This document shows positions 33,689-43,274 of a stretch of DNA of 64,000 nt, in pieces. The DNA is taken from the NCBI GenBank assembly GCA_017466825.1, contig JAFTTJ010000016.1:62001-126000 (forward strand), given 5' to 3'. Each line of letters starts with the position of its first letter. Position 1 is the stretch's first letter. Source of the DNA: Clostridia bacterium (lineage in GTDB: Bacteria; Bacillota; Clostridia; Christensenellales; Borkfalkiaceae). The translations under genes were made by a program, and so were the position numbers. A model generated the notes under the pieces. The model was not told where the DNA came from. It was given only the letters and a program-made list of their open reading frames with translations, and made no database searches.

Positions 33689-36600
33689 ATGAAGAAAAAT
33701 TTTAGACTTACTACTCTAGTTATTTGCATAGCAACGTTTATCGCGTCGCTCGTGCTCTCCGTATTTTTCTACGTAAACCCCGTACGCGCGGCGGCGGGCT
33801 CTACGTTTGAAATGGAATACGGCGCAGGCGTTAAACTCGGCAAAAACGGTCTTCGTTTCATTGCGAAAATGGACGCCGACTATTATAATTGGATAGTCGA
33901 AAACGACAACGTTAAACTTTACGGCTATATCGCGCCTACCGAAGAATTTGATAAGGTTGACGAGTATAAGGACTTGGCTGTAAAAGTCGGCGGTGAGTTA
34001 GACGAAAACAAAATTTATCAAGACGACGGTTTTTACAAAGTCAACATTGCGCTTACCGGTCTTGACGAAGTCAAAATGGACGATAAATACTTGTACGGAA
34101 GAAGTTTTTCTGCTATAATCTTTATCGTTGAAGAAACCGGCGGTACGCCTAATTATATTTACGCAGACCTTGCAAAGGGCGACAACGCAGTTAGCGATAT
34201 AGCCCTTCAAAATAGAACTCAATACCAAGTTATCAATTCCGCGTTGCTTGATACTAGAGTAAGCAATGAAGAAAAGATTATGTCAACTTACGGTTCTTGG
34301 TACGGCGCAAGTGACGAGTTCCCCATAGTGCTTAGTAGCCAAGAAGAAATTACTGCGTTTACAAACAAAATCGCTAATTCTGAAAATTTTGCAAATGCGG
34401 TAAAAGATAAAACAGTTTATATTAAAAACGGCTTATCGTCTACTAGTGTTTCGGGCAAAGTTGCAACTATCAATACCGGTTATAGAGTTAACTTTTGGGA
34501 CGGTAATAAACTTTTAAAAACCGAATACGTTGCAAACGGTGGCAACGCTACCGATTTCGTTCCTACAAGAACGGGTTACGAGTTTGTAAGCTGGACGGGC
34601 GACAGTTTGAAAAGCGTTACTGAAGATAGAGATATCTATGCAAAGTGGAAAGGCTCTAAGGGCGAAAAAACGGATATCGGCGACTTAACCGTATACGGCG
34701 TAACGAGAGCCGACGGCGCTAATATTTCAACGGATGCAGACGTTATCGGTCAAAGAGTAGTTTTAGCAGGTGGGGACTTAGGCGACGGTGCTTATGCTCC
34801 GGGTGAATCTAATGGTAAACCCGACCCTATCGACGAAAACAATACGGCTGACCAAGCCTTTTTGGCTTTCGACGGAGATTACGGATTTAACGACTATTTC
34901 GTAGCCGACTTCACGGGTAAAAACATGCCGACTATGGCTTTCTTTGCAAACAACTATAACCACTCGATTTTCTACGGCGACGGAACTAAAGATGGTGTTA
35001 TAGTTGCTACGGGCTTAACTCACGGCGACGGAAGAACGTTTACCGAAAATACGGCGTATTCTACTAGTGTTTTCAACGGCAAAGGTCTTTGTATGTGGGG
35101 CCCTCACATGATTTACAATACCGGCAGTAACGCTGACCCTACCAATAAAGGCGTTCTTCTTCACGCAAATGAATCAAACGTTGCCCTTGGTAGAGAAAAT
35201 CTCGTTGCGGGTAAAAAGTATAGAATTATAATGGGCTTTGTGCCTGGAGACGATCCTGTTAATTATGCAATAAAACTCATTTACACTCTTTATGATTTAG
35301 ATAGTAACAGCATCGTAGAGTCTAAAGCAATCAATACCTATAACTTCTTTACAGACGGTTGGGCAAACGATGATCAAACGAGAGATCAATTCTGCCTAGG
35401 TTCAATCGTAGCATACGGTTACTTTGGTACTAAAACCGTACTTGATAAAGTTTACGATATTTATGAAGATACCAATATCGGCGCTATTGCATCCGAACTC
35501 GGGTTGCCAAGTAGCGTAGACGTAACTCTTAGCGGAGATGCGATAACGTTAGGCGCAGGTACTATTGGCAGTGGAGCAAACTATACTGTCGGTCAAAACG
35601 CGGGCGGAACTGTAAGTCAATCTTACTACGCTATAAACGGCGAATATAGTTTTGACGATTATATCGTATTTGATTTTACGGGTAAAAACATGCCCGAAGT
35701 AATGTTCTTTGGTAAAAATTACGATACGTCAATGTATTATACTGAAGGCAAACAAGGCGTAGTAGTTGCAAGCGGTATTACCCTTTGGGACGGAACTACT
35801 GGCTCTGCTCAAACAAGCAACACAATGGTTGGCGTTTCAGGTCCTTTCGGCGCATATTTTGAAGGCGCGGCAGCGCCTCACGGCGGTAACATGCTCGGCG
35901 ACTTTAGCGCTAAGCTTGCAAGAGCAAACCTTGCAGACGGAGTTCAGTATAGAGTTATAATGGGTATTGTTAAAAACGGTTCTATAACGTTCGATTTAAA
36001 ATACATGCTTTACGATTTAACTAACGGTGAAGTAGTAGAAGAAAAAACTCAAACTTCTTGGGGATTCTTCACAGGCTCAAACGGAGATGTTGGCAACTTG
36101 ACCTTAGACGATTTAGAAGGCTCTATCGTACTCTACGGTAAATTCGGTACTACTTGTACTATTGATAAACTCCACGGCGTATATGAAAATACTGATATAG
36201 ACCAAATAATATTAGCGCTGGAAATGGACACGAGAGAAGTTGAATTTGTTAACTACGACGGTAGCGTATTGCAATCGGACGAAGTTTCAGTAGGCGTAAT
36301 ACCTGTTTACGTTGGCGCAACACCTGAAAAACCGGGCGATGCAATTTTCTCGTCTTATACGTTTAAAGGTTGGGACAAAGAGATTTCTGCCGTAACCGAA
36401 GAAACGACTTACACCGCAGTATTTACAGGAGAAAATGAAAGAGACTACGTTACGTTTAGCGGTGATGCTAACCATACCTACGGTGTAGAGCAGAGCGACA
36501 ATAAGATTGTTTTGAAAGCAAGCGGTATCGGTGACGGTGCAAACTATACACTAGGTCAAAACAACGGCGGTTACGTACACCAGTCATACTTAGCGTTTGA

Positions 36601-39600
36601 CGGCAACTATGCCTTAAACGACTACGTAGCCTTTGAGTTTACGGGTAAAAACTTGCCTGAAATAGCCTTCTTTGCAAACAACTATAACGATTCTATGTAC
36701 GCAGACGGTACTAATAAAGAAGGTATCGTAGTAGTAACGGGTATCACTACTTGGGACGGCGCGTTAAGTTCAGGCGTAAACGGCGACGGTACGCAAATCA
36801 ACTACGGATTCCCGTATATGATTCAAAATGCGACCGACGGCGGTTTTGTACGCGGATCGTTTGCAGAATCGGCGCTCGGTAGAGCAAATCTTGTCGACGG
36901 TACTCATTACAGAGTAATAATGGGCTTTACTGGTAGCGGAAGCGCTATTACTCTTCATTGGCAATTATATAATCTTGATACAAATGCGGTAGTAGAAGAA
37001 AGTTCTATGCAAACGTGGAACTTCTTTACGGGCAGCAACGCGCAGGTTGGTAATATGACGATTAACGACCTTAGCGGTTCTATCGTACTTTACGGTAAGT
37101 TTGGCGTAGCTTGTGAATTGGATAAAATTTACGGTGTATTTGAAGATACCGACATAGACACTATTACAAACGGATTGAACGGTTCTAGTACCTATACCGT
37201 AGAGTTTACCGACGCAGAAGGTAACGTGTTGCAGTCAAACGCACTTGCTTACGGCGCATATCCTTCTTTTAATGGTAGCGAACCTCAAAAAGCACCTAGC
37301 GTGGTTTATAAATATAATTTTGACGGTTGGGACAAGGGCCTTGCTCCTATCGTAGGTAACGTTACTTATACTGCAACTTTCGCAAGCGAGGAGCGAGATG
37401 GGGTTACGGTTAGCAACGTTACTGAAAACGGCGACCAAATTGTTTTAGGTGCTGGCAATATCGGTGCAGGCGCAGACTATACAAAAGGTCAAAATGCAGG
37501 TGGCTCTATAACACAATCATATCTTGCGTTTGACGGCGAATATAGTTTTAACGATTATATCGTATTTGATTTTACGGGTAAAAACATGCCCGAAGTAATG
37601 TTCTTTGCTAAAAATTACGATACGTCAATGTATTATACCGCAGGCAAGCAAGGCGTTGTAGTTGCAAGCGGTATCACCCTTTGGGACGGAACTACTGGCT
37701 CAGCTCAAACAAGCAATACCAAAGTCGGCGTTTCAGGTCCTTTCGGCGCATATTTTGAAGCCGCGGCAGCGCCTCACGGCGGCAACATGCTCAGCGACTT
37801 TAGCGCTCAGCTTGCAAGAGCAAACCTTGCAGACGGCGTTCAGTACAGAATTATAATGGGTATTGAGGCTACTGACTCTAGCGCGTTTACCTTGCATTAT
37901 GTTTTATATAATTTAACGGATGGCGAACAGGTTGAAGAAGTAACTCAAACTTCTTGGGCATTCTTCACAGGCTCAAACGGAGATGTTGGCAACTTGACCT
38001 TAAAAGATTTAGCAGGTTCTATCGTACTCTACGGTAAATTTAACACTACTTGTACAATTGATAACTTTGGTGGAATTTATACTGATTCAACCATGGAAGA
38101 AGTTGCAAGTAAGGTTATAGATAGTGAAGAAAGCGGTGGCGATAGCGGTGAAGAAGGTGAAGGCGACGAAATTGAAAACCCGTCAACCGCTCCCGACTAC
38201 TCAAAATACACCGACCAATTTGATTTCTATGCTTACAGCTCTTATAGTGACGGAACTTATGAAATTGGCGGACAGGAATATTATATAGGTAAAACCTTAG
38301 CAAACCTTAAACAGTATAGTCTTTACGGCGAAGTGGGTATGACGATATACTTCCCACAAAGGGACGCTCTAATTGATGGTTCTGAAGAATCACTTGTAAA
38401 AGCGAAAAAACTTATCGACGATTTAGCAAAAGTTGGTATTACTAAGACTATATTAAATGACACTAGAATAACGTATCTCAGTTTGTTAGAAGACGGTTTA
38501 CCTGCTGACTATGATACGGACGCAGAGTTAGACGCTTATATATACAAGTGTATGAAGGATTACGCTACTTATCCCGGCGTTTACGGAATTATGCTTGGCG
38601 ACGAACCTAAATACGTTTGTCTTAGCGCATATTCGTCTGTTTACAATTCAATTAAGCGTGTTTGTGCGGCAAACGGCTGGAATTTATTTATTCAATATAA
38701 CCTTAACCCGCTCAACGTAACCGAAACGGTTTATACAAATTATTATCCTGCAACTAGCGGTACTTACGCTTGGAACAATTACCGTTATATCATAGGTTCA
38801 AGAGATAGATTTACGGATACCGTAACCCGTTATACTCAATATATCAACGATTTCTTAAATGCAATGAATCCCGATTCTATCACGTACGACGATTATCCGT
38901 TGATGATAAATGCAGACGGTGATTACGAAATAAAAGATTCGTATATTCCTTGTCTTCAAATCGTTGCAAAAGCGGCTGCGGATAGGGGCATTAAGTTCTA
39001 TCACGTAACTCAAGCGTACGAAAACAATGCGGAAGGTATGATTCACCGCCGTGCAGTTACCGAAAAAGGCGCAAAATGGCTCAACAATATTCTTCTCGGC
39101 TTTGGTACTAAGCAAATCGCTTACTACACTTACTACACGAGATCGGAAAGCGACGCATCAGGCGCTGAATCTTACGTAGACGGCTCGTCTTTCGTAGATT
39201 ATAACGGTAACCCAACGACTTTCTATTACTGGATGCAAAAAATTATGGCTAATAACCAAAAATTTGCTCCAACCATAATGCAATTTGATTATAAGGGTAG
39301 TAAAGTTTACGGCTCGACGAACTATAATCACCTTGGCGAAATTACCGTAAGTAATTCGTTTACTAAACTTTCTAGCGTAACGACGACGAGTTCAACGCTC
39401 GTAACCGAACTTTACGACGACGAAAACGCCAACTATATGTATATGGCTATGAACGTGCTTGATCCTGACTTAAGCGATACGGCTCAAACCGTTACTATGA
39501 CCTTCTCGGGTTATAACAACGTATTAGTTTACGTAGACGGAGTTGCAACTTCTTACGCTCTTTCGAGCAACAAATATACCGCGTCCCTAACTCCTGGAGA

Positions 39601-39628
39601 AGCGGTATACGTAATACCCTATAACTAA
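33689..39628 (+). CDS. Giant secreted protein: four copies of the unrecognised domain plus a glycosidase-like domain
   Basis: A protein of 1979 residues. Residues 1-36 are a signal peptide (ending near VRAAAG), not a lipobox. Then come an unrecognised N-terminal domain (~40-270), an InlB-like repeat (~270-330) and four copies of the ~220-residue domain (FTGKN at ~34914, 35679, 36640, 37575) with InlB-like spacers. An acidic Ser/Gly/Glu linker (~1480-1495) leads to a glycosidase-like domain (~1500-1979) related to 31871, with GIMLGDEPK and SITYDDYPL. No LPXTG motif or SLH domain is seen. Probably cleaves a polymer held by the repeated modules. Confidence 0.75.
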   Translation: MKKNFRLTTLVICIATFIASLVLSVFFYVNPVRAAAGSTFEMEYGAGVKLGKNGLRFIAKMDADYYNWIVENDNVKLYGYIAPTEEFDKVDEYKDLAVKVGGELDENKIYQDDGFYKVNIALTGLDEVKMDDKYLYGRSFSAIIFIVEETGGTPNYIYADLAKGDNAVSDIALQNRTQYQVINSALLDTRVSNEEKIMSTYGSWYGASDEFPIVLSSQEEITAFTNKIANSENFANAVKDKTVYIKNGLSSTSVSGKVATINTGYRVNFWDGNKLLKTEYVANGGNATDFVPTRTGYEFVSWTGDSLKSVTEDRDIYAKWKGSKGEKTDIGDLTVYGVTRADGANISTDADVIGQRVVLAGGDLGDGAYAPGESNGKPDPIDENNTADQAFLAFDGDYGFNDYFVADFTGKNMPTMAFFANNYNHSIFYGDGTKDGVIVATGLTHGDGRTFTENTAYSTSVFNGKGLCMWGPHMIYNTGSNADPTNKGVLLHANESNVALGRENLVAGKKYRIIMGFVPGDDPVNYAIKLIYTLYDLDSNSIVESKAINTYNFFTDGWANDDQTRDQFCLGSIVAYGYFGTKTVLDKVYDIYEDTNIGAIASELGLPSSVDVTLSGDAITLGAGTIGSGANYTVGQNAGGTVSQSYYAINGEYSFDDYIVFDFTGKNMPEVMFFGKNYDTSMYYTEGKQGVVVASGITLWDGTTGSAQTSNTMVGVSGPFGAYFEGAAAPHGGNMLGDFSAKLARANLADGVQYRVIMGIVKNGSITFDLKYMLYDLTNGEVVEEKTQTSWGFFTGSNGDVGNLTLDDLEGSIVLYGKFGTTCTIDKLHGVYENTDIDQIILALEMDTREVEFVNYDGSVLQSDEVSVGVIPVYVGATPEKPGDAIFSSYTFKGWDKEISAVTEETTYTAVFTGENERDYVTFSGDANHTYGVEQSDNKIVLKASGIGDGANYTLGQNNGGYVHQSYLAFDGNYALNDYVAFEFTGKNLPEIAFFANNYNDSMYADGTNKEGIVVVTGITTWDGALSSGVNGDGTQINYGFPYMIQNATDGGFVRGSFAESALGRANLVDGTHYRVIMGFTGSGSAITLHWQLYNLDTNAVVEESSMQTWNFFTGSNAQVGNMTINDLSGSIVLYGKFGVACELDKIYGVFEDTDIDTITNGLNGSSTYTVEFTDAEGNVLQSNALAYGAYPSFNGSEPQKAPSVVYKYNFDGWDKGLAPIVGNVTYTATFASEERDGVTVSNVTENGDQIVLGAGNIGAGADYTKGQNAGGSITQSYLAFDGEYSFNDYIVFDFTGKNMPEVMFFAKNYDTSMYYTAGKQGVVVASGITLWDGTTGSAQTSNTKVGVSGPFGAYFEAAAAPHGGNMLSDFSAQLARANLADGVQYRIIMGIEATDSSAFTLHYVLYNLTDGEQVEEVTQTSWAFFTGSNGDVGNLTLKDLAGSIVLYGKFNTTCTIDNFGGIYTDSTMEEVASKVIDSEESGGDSGEEGEGDEIENPSTAPDYSKYTDQFDFYAYSSYSDGTYEIGGQEYYIGKTLANLKQYSLYGEVGMTIYFPQRDALIDGSEESLVKAKKLIDDLAKVGITKTILNDTRITYLSLLEDGLPADYDTDAELDAYIYKCMKDYATYPGVYGIMLGDEPKYVCLSAYSSVYNSIKRVCAANGWNLFIQYNLNPLNVTETVYTNYYPATSGTYAWNNYRYIIGSRDRFTDTVTRYTQYINDFLNAMNPDSITYDDYPLMINADGDYEIKDSYIPCLQIVAKAAADRGIKFYHVTQAYENNAEGMIHRRAVTEKGAKWLNNILLGFGTKQIAYYTYYTRSESDASGAESYVDGSSFVDYNGNPTTFYYWMQKIMANNQKFAPTIMQFDYKGSKVYGSTNYNHLGEITVSNSFTKLSSVTTTSSTLVTELYDDENANYMYMAMNVLDPDLSDTAQTVTMTFSGYNNVLVYVDGVATSYALSSNKYTASLTPGEAVYVIPYN

Positions 39629-39670
39629 AAATCAGTTATAGGCTCTAAAAAGACAAAATAAAATACTTTA

Positions 39671-39706
39671 AAGGGAAAACTCCTTGAAAAATAGGGGTTT
39701 TCCTTT
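39671..39706 (+). terminator. Imperfect hairpin after the giant gene
   Basis: AAGGGAAAAC pairs imperfectly with GTTTTCCTTT. There is only a short T run, so it may be a weak or partial terminator. Confidence 0.4.
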
Positions 39707-39780
39707 AATGCTTGCTACTTGTCGTAACCCGTCGAATTAGCGCAAATGGGTGCGCAAAGTATGCAATATTGTGAAAAATT

Positions 39781-41925
39781 ATGTGGATAGCAAAAGGTTT
39801 ATACAAAACAAAGAAAAATCTACCGATTTTTTATAAAAAATTCACCCTAGAAAACGCCTTGAAAAAGGCGGTTTTAAGGGTGTCCGCTTTGGGGGTTATT
39901 GCCGTTAAGATAAACGGCGTTATTTTAGACGATTATTTTATGCCCGGATGGACTAATTATAACGTTTACGCAAATCTTTGCCACTACGATATTACTCATC
40001 TTTTAAAAAGGGATAACTTGATTGAAATAACCCTTGCCGACGGCTGGTACTCGGGTAGGCTTGGTTATACTAAAAAGGCGGAAGTGTACGGCAGGATAAA
40101 CGCTTTGTATGCGCAAATCGATTTAACCTTCAAAAACGGCAATAAACGACTTATAGACAGCGATTCGTCTTGGAAAGTCGGTCAAACGAATATAGTTTCG
40201 TCTTCGTTTTTCGACGGCGAAAGGGTAGATTTTAACTTTATTGACGATAGGAAATACGGCGAGTTGCCGTTTGCAAAAGAAGTAGAAAAAAAGGTAAAAC
40301 TCAAAAAATACGACTACGAGCCTGTTAAAAAAATCGACGAGTTATCGCCCCAAATTATCTCAAACGAAAACGGTGTTTTAAAGCTTGATTTCAAGCAAAA
40401 CTTCGTCGGCTTTATAACTTTTAAAGCGCGGGGTGAAAAGGGCGCGGAAGTCGTAATTAAGCACGCCGAAGTCTTAAATGAAGACGGCTCTTTATACTAT
40501 GAAAATTTGCGTTCCGTAAAGGCGACCAATTCGGCAATTTTGTCGGGTGGGGAAGATTATTTTAACCCCCAATTTACCTTCCAAGGTTTCCGCTACGCCG
40601 AAATTTTTACGGACGGCAAAACTGAAATTACGGATATAAAAGGGGTAGTTTTATCCCAAAATATCAATTATACGGGTAAATTTGAATGTTCGGACGATAT
40701 CGTCAACAAAATTTATCAAAACGCTTTATGGGGACAAAAAGGCAACTTTATTTCTATTCCTACCGACTGTCCTCAGCGTGACGAAAGGCTCGGTTGGACG
40801 GGTGACGCCCAAGTATTTTGCAATTCGGCAATGTTTAACGGCGATTGCAAAAAATTCTTTAAAAACTATTTAAGGCTTATTCAAACGGATATCTTGCCCG
40901 ACGGCAAAATTCCGTCTTTAGTGCCTTTCTTTATTGACGTTTCGCCGTCTACGGCGGGTGTTCCGGGTTGGGCGGACGCAATTTGCGTTATACCATATTT
41001 CCATTACTTTCATTACGGCGACAAGCGTATTTTGGCGGAAAATTTGCCTTACGCGGTAAAGCATTTGAAGTATTATTTAAGCAAATGCGACCAAAACGGG
41101 CTTTTAAAGGTAGAAAACCCGTTTGGCGACTGGCTCTCGGTTGTAAAAGCCGACGATATCGACGTCATTAGCCAATGTTTTTTAGGCCTTTCGGCAAGTT
41201 TAATATCTAAATGCTACGGTATTTTAGGCAATGAAAAAAAGCAAGCCGAATACGGCGTCGTTTTTGAAAAGGCTAAAAAAGCGTTTAGAGAAAACTTTTT
41301 ATTAGACGGTAAAATAAAGGGCGATTCGCAAACGGTTTACGCTTTTGCGCTCGCAATAGACTTCGTTACCGCAGGCGAAATAAAAACGGCTTTTATCGGC
41401 AGTATCGATAGGGCTGGCGGTAAACTTACTACGGGCTTTATTGGCGTAAAATACCTTCTTCCGTCCCTTTGCGAAGTGGGCGAAGTAGACCTTGCTTATA
41501 AGATTATCAAGCAGACCGAATACCCGTCTTGGGGCTACACCGTCAAAAACGGCGCTACTACCATTTGGGAAAGGTGGAACGGCTACACTAAGGACGAAGG
41601 CTTTGCAACGCCTACTATGAACTCTTTTAACCATTACAGTTTAGGCTCTTGCGTGGAGTGGCTTTACTCGCACGTTTTGGGCATAAAACTCTTGGGTGGG
41701 GGTAAAATTTGCATATCCCCGTCGTTTAGTAACGAACTTTGCTTTGCAAGGGGTGAATACGAGTCCTTATGCGGTAAAATAGCAGTTGATTGGCAGTATA
41801 ATGACGGCGAATATCACCTTAGCGTAAAAGCGGACGAAAGGGTTGATTTAACTTACGATTTTAAAGGGATGAAAGTGATTTCCCTTCAAAAAAACAAATG
41901 CGGTTTTACCGCAATTATAAAATAA
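39781..41925 (+). CDS. Alpha-L-rhamnosidase (GH78)
   Basis: A 714-residue GH78 enzyme removing terminal alpha-L-rhamnose. An N-terminal beta domain has VKINGVILDDYFMPGWTNYN near residue 42. The (alpha/alpha)6 barrel carries the family signature DCPQRDERLGWTGDAQ near residue 330, which includes the proposed general acid, plus WERWNGYT and FNHYSLGSCVEW. It has no signal peptide and is shorter than many family members, so probably cytosolic. The ATG at 39781 lacks a clear Shine-Dalgarno, which weakens the exact start. It makes rhamnose-bearing oligosaccharides the likely substrate of the locus. Confidence 0.9.
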   Translation: MWIAKGLYKTKKNLPIFYKKFTLENALKKAVLRVSALGVIAVKINGVILDDYFMPGWTNYNVYANLCHYDITHLLKRDNLIEITLADGWYSGRLGYTKKAEVYGRINALYAQIDLTFKNGNKRLIDSDSSWKVGQTNIVSSSFFDGERVDFNFIDDRKYGELPFAKEVEKKVKLKKYDYEPVKKIDELSPQIISNENGVLKLDFKQNFVGFITFKARGEKGAEVVIKHAEVLNEDGSLYYENLRSVKATNSAILSGGEDYFNPQFTFQGFRYAEIFTDGKTEITDIKGVVLSQNINYTGKFECSDDIVNKIYQNALWGQKGNFISIPTDCPQRDERLGWTGDAQVFCNSAMFNGDCKKFFKNYLRLIQTDILPDGKIPSLVPFFIDVSPSTAGVPGWADAICVIPYFHYFHYGDKRILAENLPYAVKHLKYYLSKCDQNGLLKVENPFGDWLSVVKADDIDVISQCFLGLSASLISKCYGILGNEKKQAEYGVVFEKAKKAFRENFLLDGKIKGDSQTVYAFALAIDFVTAGEIKTAFIGSIDRAGGKLTTGFIGVKYLLPSLCEVGEVDLAYKIIKQTEYPSWGYTVKNGATTIWERWNGYTKDEGFATPTMNSFNHYSLGSCVEWLYSHVLGIKLLGGGKICISPSFSNELCFARGEYESLCGKIAVDWQYNDGEYHLSVKADERVDLTYDFKGMKVISLQKNKCGFTAIIK

Positions 41926-41958
41926 ACCTAAGTCGGTTTAATTAAAAGGAGAAAAACT

Positions 41959-43272
41959 ATGGGTAAAATTTTTACGGTTTCTATACTTGGTTGTGGTTCT
42001 CGCGGACAGGAAGCCTACGGAAAAAACTTCTATATTCTTCCCGATAAGTTTAAAATTGAGTCCGTTTGTGATATAAACCCCAAGCAGATAGAACTCGTTC
42101 AAAAAGCGTGGGGCATTCCCGACGAAAAGTGCTTTTTGTCAGCCGACGAGTTTTTAAAGGAAAAACGCTCGGACGCTTTGGTTATCGCTACGCAAGATAG
42201 AGATCACGTAGATATGTGTATTAGGGCATTAGAACTCGGTTACGACGTTTTACTTGAAAAGCCTATAACTCCCGTAAAGGAAGATCTTTACAGACTTTTA
42301 GACGCTCAAAAGAAATACGGCGGAAAAGTCGTCGTTTGTCACGTTTTGCGTTACGCTCCCGCTTTCGTAAAGATTAAAGAAATTGTAAATAGCGGTAAAA
42401 TAGGTAAACTCGTTTGTATAGATTGGATCGAACAAGTTGCTTATTGGCATCAAGCGCACAGTTTCGTAAGGGGCAACTGGCATAAAGAAGCCGACACTTC
42501 GCCCATGATACTTGCAAAATGCTGTCACGACTTAGACCTTTTGCAATATTACGTAGAATCCAAGTGTGATACAGTTTATTCGGTTGGCGACGTTGTCTTT
42601 TTCAAAAAGGAAAATCAACCCGAAGGAGCTTCCGATCGTTGTCAAACTTGTAAGTATAAAGACGAGTGCGTATATAGCGCCGAAAGATTATACGTCGCTA
42701 AAAGAGAATGCGATTTCGATAGGTTAGAGCCTTTACCGAAGGATAAAGACGACGCAAGGAAGCAAGGATGGCCGTTTAACGTAGTAGACCTTAGCCGTCC
42801 TATCACGACCGAGTCTATAAGAAAAGCCTATGAAAATAGCGATTACGGCAAATGCGTATTCGCTTGCGAAAACGACGTTGTTGACAATCAGACCGTTTTA
42901 ATGAAGTTTAAAAACGGCGTAACGGCAAATCTCGTTATGACGGGTTTTACGGCTTTCCCGGGTAGAAAAATGACCTTCCACGGCACGTTGGGCGAAATTG
43001 AAATGGACGAAGATAAAGACTATATCAGAGTTTCGCAATACGGCAAAGGAACGGAAACTTTAAGCGTTAAAGAACTCATGCGCGACGTTTTAAAAGAAGA
43101 TTTCGGCCACGGCGGCGGCGACGTAATGCTCGTAAGAGATTTTTATAAAGCCCTTAGCGGTGAAGAACTCGAAACGACTTTAGAAAGGTCGGTTGAAAGC
43201 CATTTGATGGGCCTTGCAGCCGAAGAGTCAAGACGCACCGGCAACCCTTGCAAAGTTCATGAAAAGGAGTAA
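41959..43272 (+). CDS. Gfo/Idh/MocA oxidoreductase with Cys cluster
   Basis: A 437-residue NAD(P)-dependent sugar or cyclitol dehydrogenase. The Rossmann motif ILGCGSRGQEAYG is at residue 9 and the catalytic-loop LEKPITP near 98. A Cys cluster CQTCKYKDEC is near residue 229; it is absent from classic Gfo and suggests a metal site. AAAAGGAGAAAAACT precedes the ATG. Two bases separate it from the next gene. It resembles the gene at 44704 in both domain layout and the Cys cluster. Substrate unknown. Confidence 0.85.
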   Translation: MGKIFTVSILGCGSRGQEAYGKNFYILPDKFKIESVCDINPKQIELVQKAWGIPDEKCFLSADEFLKEKRSDALVIATQDRDHVDMCIRALELGYDVLLEKPITPVKEDLYRLLDAQKKYGGKVVVCHVLRYAPAFVKIKEIVNSGKIGKLVCIDWIEQVAYWHQAHSFVRGNWHKEADTSPMILAKCCHDLDLLQYYVESKCDTVYSVGDVVFFKKENQPEGASDRCQTCKYKDECVYSAERLYVAKRECDFDRLEPLPKDKDDARKQGWPFNVVDLSRPITTESIRKAYENSDYGKCVFACENDVVDNQTVLMKFKNGVTANLVMTGFTAFPGRKMTFHGTLGEIEMDEDKDYIRVSQYGKGTETLSVKELMRDVLKEDFGHGGGDVMLVRDFYKALSGEELETTLERSVESHLMGLAAEESRRTGNPCKVHEKE

Positions 43273-43274
43273 AT

